This document shows, piece after piece, positions 21,730 through 25,929 of a stretch of 25,929 nucleotides of DNA. How positions within the stretch are numbered: position 1 is the stretch's first letter; each line of letters opens with the position of its first letter. The stretch is from Anaerolineaceae bacterium (lineage in GTDB: Bacteria > Chloroflexota > Anaerolineae > Anaerolineales > Anaerolineaceae): contig JAQTMA010000036.1 in the NCBI GenBank assembly GCA_028714615.1, positions 1 to 25,929 on the forward strand. Direction: 5' to 3'. Position numbers and translations under genes: made by a program. The notes under the pieces are model-generated. The model was not told the DNA's origin and did no database searches. It worked only from the letters and a program-made list of their open reading frames with translations.

Positions 21730-24700
21730 ATGACCGATCCAGATAACAAACCAGTAAACCCCCCGGAGGAGCCCAAACGTAGATTCCACCGGATCATGAA
21801 TATCGATGGAGCCCAGAATCCACCCGGGCAGGATCTCGGACGGACGCAGCCTGTCAAACCGAAACCGGCCAACCCTCCCCTTGCTGCCCCTGGGGATGAG
21901 CGCGACCTTTCCATGACCAATGATTGGCTTGCGCACACTCCTACCGGCGAGGCAAACGATAGCCAGCAGTCACCCTCCACGGATAACGACACCAGCAGCC
22001 CTCTGCCTTCACCTCCGATCTCCGACGCCCCAGACCAGGGCAAAACAGGCGAATCCGCGCCAACCGGTGGATATGCTCAGAATGCCGGCCCGAACCAACC
22101 CGAAATCCCAACAATTCCTCCTCCGAGCGCTAACCCACCCCAAGCTGCTGATATGCTGCCCACCCGCGCTGCGCCGAATCCGACGCTACCGGCTCGGCGG
22201 CAGTCTTCCATAACCCCCAGCAGTAATCGCAACGCCGTACCCCTTCCACGGAAAGTTTCCGAGATTGACCCCTATGCGACCCGCGTGACCTCGTCTGCTT
22301 ATGGTGCGGTTGTACCGGGAAAGACGAATTCGAAACCAGATCAACGCAACGCGACCTTGCCCCGCAATGGAGCAACCAACTGGCAAAAGGCGGGTGGATG
22401 CCTGATGCGCATGGTTGTGGTCATGTTGTTCGTTGGCGTGCTATTAGCGCTGGCGGCGGGCTCGATTGGGGTCTACGAATACTACCGCATCGCAGCCACC
22501 TTGCCGGCAATCGGCGACTTGCAGGCCAAGGCTTCCCAGTTCGAGACCACCCGCATCCTGGACCGTAACGGCAACCTGCTCTATGAAATTCTAGATCCTA
22601 ATGCCGGGCGACGCACCTATGTGACCCTGGACAAGATCTCACCATACTTGATTGCCGCAACCATTGCCACCGAAGACAAGGATTACTACACTCACCCCGG
22701 GTTTGACCCGGTTGCAATCATGCGCGCTTTAGTACAAAACTACACCTCAGGAGGTCAGGGAGGAGGCGCTTCGACGATAACCCAACAGTTGGCGCGTGCG
22801 TTACTTCTCTCTCCAGAGGAGCGTTCTCAGCGTACCGCGCAACGCAAAGCCCGCGAGATCGTTTTGGCCGCAGAGATTACCCGGCGCTATACGAAAGAGC
22901 AAGTGCTCGAGCTTTATTTAAACGAGAATTACTATGGCAACCTCTCTTACGGGATCGAGGCAGCCTCAGAAACCTACTTCAATACCACATCTGATAAACT
23001 GACCCTGGCCCAATCAGCCTTCCTGGCCGGCCTTCCTCAAGCGCCATCGGTTTATGATGTCTACAACAATAAAGCCGATACCATCCAGCGCTTTCACCAG
23101 GTCTTGGTATTAATGTACCAGGATAGCCAGGAGAAGAATTGCATCGAGGTCAGCACCAGCCGCCAACCGGTTTGTGTCGACCAGACGGCGGTTGCAGATG
23201 CGGCTGGCCAGATCGATGCATACCAATTCAAACCCCCGACCGGCTCGATGCGCTACCCCCATTGGGTCAATTACGTGCGCTCGTTGCTCGAGCAACAATA
23301 TGACCCTCAGACGATTTACCGTTCGGGATTTACCGTCTTTACCACCATCGATCCGGGTTTGCAGGACCAGGCCGAGCAGATCCTGCGCAAGCAGATCGAC
23401 ACGTTGGCCGATCGCCACGTTACGGATGGCGCCCTGGTTACCATCCGCCCGCGCACCGGAGAAATCCTGACGATGGTCGGTTCAGCCGATTTCTATAACG
23501 ACTCGATTGCCGGCCAGGTGAATATGGCCGTGTCGCCTCGCCAGCCGGGCTCAGCGATCAAACCCCTGACCTACGTGGCCGCCTTTGAGAAAGGTTGGAA
23601 TCCTGCCACCATCATCTGGGACGTCCCGACTGCTTTCCCGCCGTCTGGCGACCCGAACGATCCTCGCCCTCCCTACGAGCCGACCAACTATGACGGTAAG
23701 CCGCATGGTCCGGTCACCGTGCGCACGGCTTTATCGAACTCCTACAATATCCCGGCGGTCAAGGCATTGAACTTCATCGGTGTGTATGGTCCCGCCGATC
23801 ACCCAGACCAGGGCGGCCTGGTGAACATGGCCAAACGCCTCGGGATTACTTCGTTGACGCGCAACGATTATGGCCTGGCGCTGACCCTGGGGGGCGGTGA
23901 GGTCAGTTTGCTGGAAATGACCGGGGCGTTCTCGGTGTTCGCCAACGATGGACTGCGGGTGCCACCCGTAGCCATTACAAAGATCGTCGACCATTCAGGC
24001 AAAGTGGTGTTCGATTACACTCCCCCCGCGGGCGACCAGGTGATCCGCCAGGAGCACGCATACCTGATCAGCTCGATTCTCTCCGATAATAATGCCCGCG
24101 CTCCCATGTTTGGCACGAATTCAGTCCTAAATCTTCCTTTCCAGGTGGCAGCCAAGACCGGCACGACCAATGACTTCCGCGATAACTGGACCGTCGGATA
24201 CACTCCGGACGTAGCGGTTGGTGTATGGGTGGGCAATGCGGATTACACGCCTATGCAAAACACGACCGGCCTGACGGGTGCTGCTCCCATCTGGGCCCAG
24301 TTTATGCAGGTGGCCGAGCAGGCCGTGACCGGCGGAAAACCATCTGGCTTTGTCAGGCCCGGCGGCATTGTGGAGAAAGTGGTTTGTACGATTTCTGGGA
24401 CCGAACCGTCCGATAAGTGCCCGGAACAGCGCAGTGAAGTCTTTGCCTCCGACCAGTTACCCCCGCCTAAAGAAGAAGACCTCTGGAAGAAGGTCAGTAT
24501 CGACACCTGGACGGGATTTGCCGCATCTCCGGACTGCGCCGACAGTATCGAGGATCAGCTCGCTCTCAACGTAAAAGACCAGACCGCTGTCCATTGGATC
24601 AAGGACACCAAAGAAGGCAGAGCCTGGGCAGAAAGTCTTGGCTTTCGGGATCCGATTTACTTTGTCCCTGAGCGTATTTGCAAGGCGGATGATCCCCACC

Positions 24701-25197
24701 CAAACCTGGCTTTCTCGGGGTTGAGCGATGGGCAGACCATCACCACCAGCCCATTGGACATTTTTGGTGTGGCAGATGCACCCGATTTTGGTGATTTCTT
24801 GCTCCAATGGGGTCAGGGTGATGATCCAACCTCCTGGAATGCATTGATTGATCGCAGCAATGTACCGGTGAAGCAGGTCGACAAAATGTATTCTTGGGAT
24901 ATGAAAGACGTTCCCCCGGGGCGGCTTACCTTGCGGCTGTTTATCGACAGCTCGAAGGGAGCCTATGCGTATAAGAAGATCCGTTTGAACATCCAGGTGC
25001 CGACGCCAACAGCTACATCGACCAGCACGGCGACTCCTACGAGCACATCGACGCCTACCTCGACGCATACAGTCACCCCCCCGCCCACATCGACGCCGAC
25101 GCTCACCCCGGAGCCCAGCAACACCCCGGTACCTCCCACACCCACGGCCAGCCCGACAACGCTCATCGAGCCGACCGCCACCACCGTACCAACCTGA
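21730..25197 (+). CDS. Class A penicillin-binding protein (PBP1A-like) with long termini
   Basis: This 1155-residue bifunctional enzyme polymerises glycan strands and cross-links peptides at the outer face of the membrane. Residues 1-225 are a Pro/Asn/Ser-rich cytoplasmic tail, and residues about 227-248 are the membrane anchor. The GT51 transglycosylase domain (about 275-450) has catalytic E315 in TEDKDYYTHPG, then GASTITQQLARAL and ELYLNENYYG. The transpeptidase domain has S608-AIK (PGSAIKPLTY), S671-Y-N673 and K809-TG (AAKTGTTND). Residues about 885-1090 form a C-terminal extension with four or more cysteines and an Ig-like stretch, followed by a Thr/Pro/Ser tail of about 65 residues. The tail is unusual for the end of a PBP. 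The ATG has no clear Shine-Dalgarno. Its stop is followed within 3 bases by a REP unit. Confidence 0.96.
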   Translation: MTDPDNKPVNPPEEPKRRFHRIMNIDGAQNPPGQDLGRTQPVKPKPANPPLAAPGDERDLSMTNDWLAHTPTGEANDSQQSPSTDNDTSSPLPSPPISDAPDQGKTGESAPTGGYAQNAGPNQPEIPTIPPPSANPPQAADMLPTRAAPNPTLPARRQSSITPSSNRNAVPLPRKVSEIDPYATRVTSSAYGAVVPGKTNSKPDQRNATLPRNGATNWQKAGGCLMRMVVVMLFVGVLLALAAGSIGVYEYYRIAATLPAIGDLQAKASQFETTRILDRNGNLLYEILDPNAGRRTYVTLDKISPYLIAATIATEDKDYYTHPGFDPVAIMRALVQNYTSGGQGGGASTITQQLARALLLSPEERSQRTAQRKAREIVLAAEITRRYTKEQVLELYLNENYYGNLSYGIEAASETYFNTTSDKLTLAQSAFLAGLPQAPSVYDVYNNKADTIQRFHQVLVLMYQDSQEKNCIEVSTSRQPVCVDQTAVADAAGQIDAYQFKPPTGSMRYPHWVNYVRSLLEQQYDPQTIYRSGFTVFTTIDPGLQDQAEQILRKQIDTLADRHVTDGALVTIRPRTGEILTMVGSADFYNDSIAGQVNMAVSPRQPGSAIKPLTYVAAFEKGWNPATIIWDVPTAFPPSGDPNDPRPPYEPTNYDGKPHGPVTVRTALSNSYNIPAVKALNFIGVYGPADHPDQGGLVNMAKRLGITSLTRNDYGLALTLGGGEVSLLEMTGAFSVFANDGLRVPPVAITKIVDHSGKVVFDYTPPAGDQVIRQEHAYLISSILSDNNARAPMFGTNSVLNLPFQVAAKTGTTNDFRDNWTVGYTPDVAVGVWVGNADYTPMQNTTGLTGAAPIWAQFMQVAEQAVTGGKPSGFVRPGGIVEKVVCTISGTEPSDKCPEQRSEVFASDQLPPPKEEDLWKKVSIDTWTGFAASPDCADSIEDQLALNVKDQTAVHWIKDTKEGRAWAESLGFRDPIYFVPERICKADDPHPNLAFSGLSDGQTITTSPLDIFGVADAPDFGDFLLQWGQGDDPTSWNALIDRSNVPVKQVDKMYSWDMKDVPPGRLTLRLFIDSSKGAYAYKKIRLNIQVPTPTATSTSTATPTSTSTPTSTHTVTPPPTSTPTLTPEPSNTPVPPTPTASPTTLIEPTATTVPT

Positions 25198-25200
25198 TCC

Positions 25201-25226
25201 GTAGAGACGCCCCGCTGGGGCGTCTC
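25201..25226 (-). repeat. REP unit A, inverted orientation
   Basis: This 26-base palindromic unit (GTAGAGACGCCCC, GCTGGGGCGTCTC) is the reverse complement of units B to D and begins three bases after the PBP stop codon. It makes a head-to-head pair with unit B, as in bacterial BIME arrangements. Confidence 0.92.
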
Positions 25227-25257
25227 CCCCATGGGGCGGTATTTCATCTCCATGACC

Positions 25258-25283
25258 GAGACGCCCCAGCGGGGCGTCTCTAC
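25258..25283 (+). repeat. REP unit B
   Basis: The unit reads GAGACGCCCCAGC then GGGGCGTCTCTAC, a palindrome of about 11 bp per arm with a terminal TAC. It is followed by a 25-base spacer, GAACAGGCGGTGGAGGCTGC and on, that is repeated after unit C. Confidence 0.92.
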
Positions 25284-25308
25284 GAACAGGCGGTGGAGGC
25301 TGCCACCC

Positions 25309-25334
25309 GAGACGCCCCAGCGGGGCGTCTCTAC
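25309..25334 (+). repeat. REP unit C
   Basis: This unit is identical to unit B, and the distance B to C is 51 bases. The following spacer (25335-25359) matches the one after B except for one base (GGTGAAGG for GGTGGAGG), so B-spacer and C-spacer form a tandem 51-base repeat. Confidence 0.92.
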
Positions 25335-25359
25335 GAACAGGCGGTGAAGGCTGCCACCC

Positions 25360-25385
25360 GAGACGCCCCAGCGGGGCGTCTCTAC
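25360..25385 (+). repeat. REP unit D
   Basis: This unit is identical to B and C, again 51 bases on. It ends 31 bases before the RAYT start codon. Confidence 0.92.
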
Positions 25386-25416
25386 CGGGATGAATTCCAA
25401 AAGCGCCAGGAGAATC

Positions 25417-25929
25417 ATGGACAAATACCAGGGCAAATACCGGATTGCTACTGTTCGTCACCCTGATTGGGACTACAGCTTCCCCGGCTGGTACTTCATC
25501 ACCCTCTGTACTCAGCATCATACCAACTGGTTCGGAGATATTCAATCGGGCCGTATACAAACGAGCCCGGCCGGTGAAATCGTGGCCGAAGAATGGCAAA
25601 AATCCGGGGAACTGCGCAAAACGATCCGCCTGGACGCATGGGTTCTGATGCCAAACCACTTGCATGGAATCATCGAGATCTGTGATCGACTTGCAGACGC
25701 ATCCATAGCGGACGCTGGAACGATATGGAAACCAGGCTGCCTGGGGGCGATCGTGAACCAGATCAAATCGAAATGTAGCAAACGAATTCGCGCCGCTGGT
25801 TATCGAGAGTTCAGATGGCAGGCCAGGTATTACGACCACATCATCCGGAGGGAAAAGGAATTGATGAATATCCGCCAATACATTCTGGATAATCCGCTCA
25901 AGTGGGAATTGGATGAATATTACCATCCG
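25417..25929 (+). CDS. REP-associated tyrosine transposase (RAYT, Y1_Tnp), 3' end outside window
   Basis: RAYTs are single-domain Y1 HUH transposases related to IS200/IS605 TnpA that act on REP palindromes. The frame is open for 171 codons to the window edge. It has the opening strand WYFITLCTQ (25-33), the HUH metal-binding pair H81-L-H83 in LMPNHLHGIIEI, then ARYYDHIIRREKEL, where the likely catalytic tyrosine is Y138 or Y139, and IRQYILDNPLKWELDEYYHP near the end. The length and last residues suggest only a few residues are missing. CAGGAG stands 4 bases before the ATG. Four REP units lie directly upstream and a fifth near thrS. It is not flanked by its own inverted repeats as an insertion sequence would be. 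The substrate pairing is inferred from proximity. Confidence 0.93.
   Translation, partial: MDKYQGKYRIATVRHPDWDYSFPGWYFITLCTQHHTNWFGDIQSGRIQTSPAGEIVAEEWQKSGELRKTIRLDAWVLMPNHLHGIIEICDRLADASIADAGTIWKPGCLGAIVNQIKSKCSKRIRAAGYREFRWQARYYDHIIRREKELMNIRQYILDNPLKWELDEYYHP

Noticed and set aside
21719..21733. Four-codon upstream frame (MIPK) whose TGA overlaps the PBP ATG
   Set aside because: It has no good ribosome-binding site, and four codons with an overlap can arise by chance. It could matter for coupling but the sequence alone does not support it.
25201..25385. CRISPR array formed by the regularly spaced repeats
   Set aside because: The spacers between units B, C and D are nearly identical to each other, the repeats are strong palindromes, there is no cas gene, and a RAYT gene is adjacent.
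24457..25926. A 489-codon open frame on the minus strand, and overlapping frames encoding ETPRWGVS-type repeats
   Set aside because: It is antisense to the PBP end, the REP units and the RAYT gene; its repetitive peptide is translated REP DNA.

Overview
The window looks like a chromosomal stretch of a high-GC, Gram-positive-type (monoderm) bacterium, most likely Chloroflexota of the class Anaerolineae. This is an inference from gene content and style: extracellular proteins joined by long Thr/Pro linkers, envelope enzymes with long Pro-rich cytoplasmic N-termini, a Tat-exported L,D-transpeptidase, a membrane sortase, two PstA-like (DUF970) proteins and a T-box-controlled thrS. There is no prophage, CRISPR array or resistance island. 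The mobile signal is a REP-type palindrome family with its RAYT transposase at the right end.

Left part (1-2940, all minus strand): a DUF711 protein (3' end outside the window), a SpoU/TrmH-type RNA methyltransferase and a macro-domain protein. The two spacers between them are filled by degenerate 8-bp tandem arrays (AGGCAAYG-like) in inverted pairs. The arrays run into the 3' ends of both upstream genes and supply their last codons and stop codons.

Translation block (2941-6817, minus): a tRNA-Val(GAC) gene with a good promoter, a T-box leader, thrS, an internal promoter and hairpin leader, infC with an ATT start codon, rpmI, rplT and an intrinsic terminator. A REP palindrome lies exactly at the thrS stop codon and contains it.

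Middle part (6866-12848): a GT87-like multi-pass membrane glycosyltransferase (minus), divergent from a sortase plus a small membrane protein, a class V aminotransferase, an RlmD/RumA-type RNA uridine methyltransferase whose coding sequence starts before any canonical start codon, and a Thr/Pro-rich lipoprotein with a CBM9-like domain.

Envelope and signalling part (12864-25197): a thioredoxin-TPR protein and a small unknown protein; an amidase, L,D-transpeptidase, L,D-transpeptidase operon (minus); a flavin reductase and an AMMECR1 protein (plus, from a strong promoter); two adjacent DUF970 proteins (minus); a large (alpha/alpha)6-type glycosidase (minus); and a divergent 1155-residue class A penicillin-binding protein. 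Cell-wall synthesis (PBP), cross-linking (two YkuD enzymes), cleavage (amidase), surface anchoring (sortase) and probable c-di-AMP sensing are thus close together. The last 730 bases hold four REP palindromes followed by the RAYT gene, which runs off the window.

I see no wholly new multi-gene system. The most unusual points are the inverted 8-bp arrays that end genes, the REP that supplies the thrS stop codon, the apparent ATA start overlapping a terminator-like hairpin, the tRNA-Val gene abutting the thrS T-box, and the unequal DUF970 pair.
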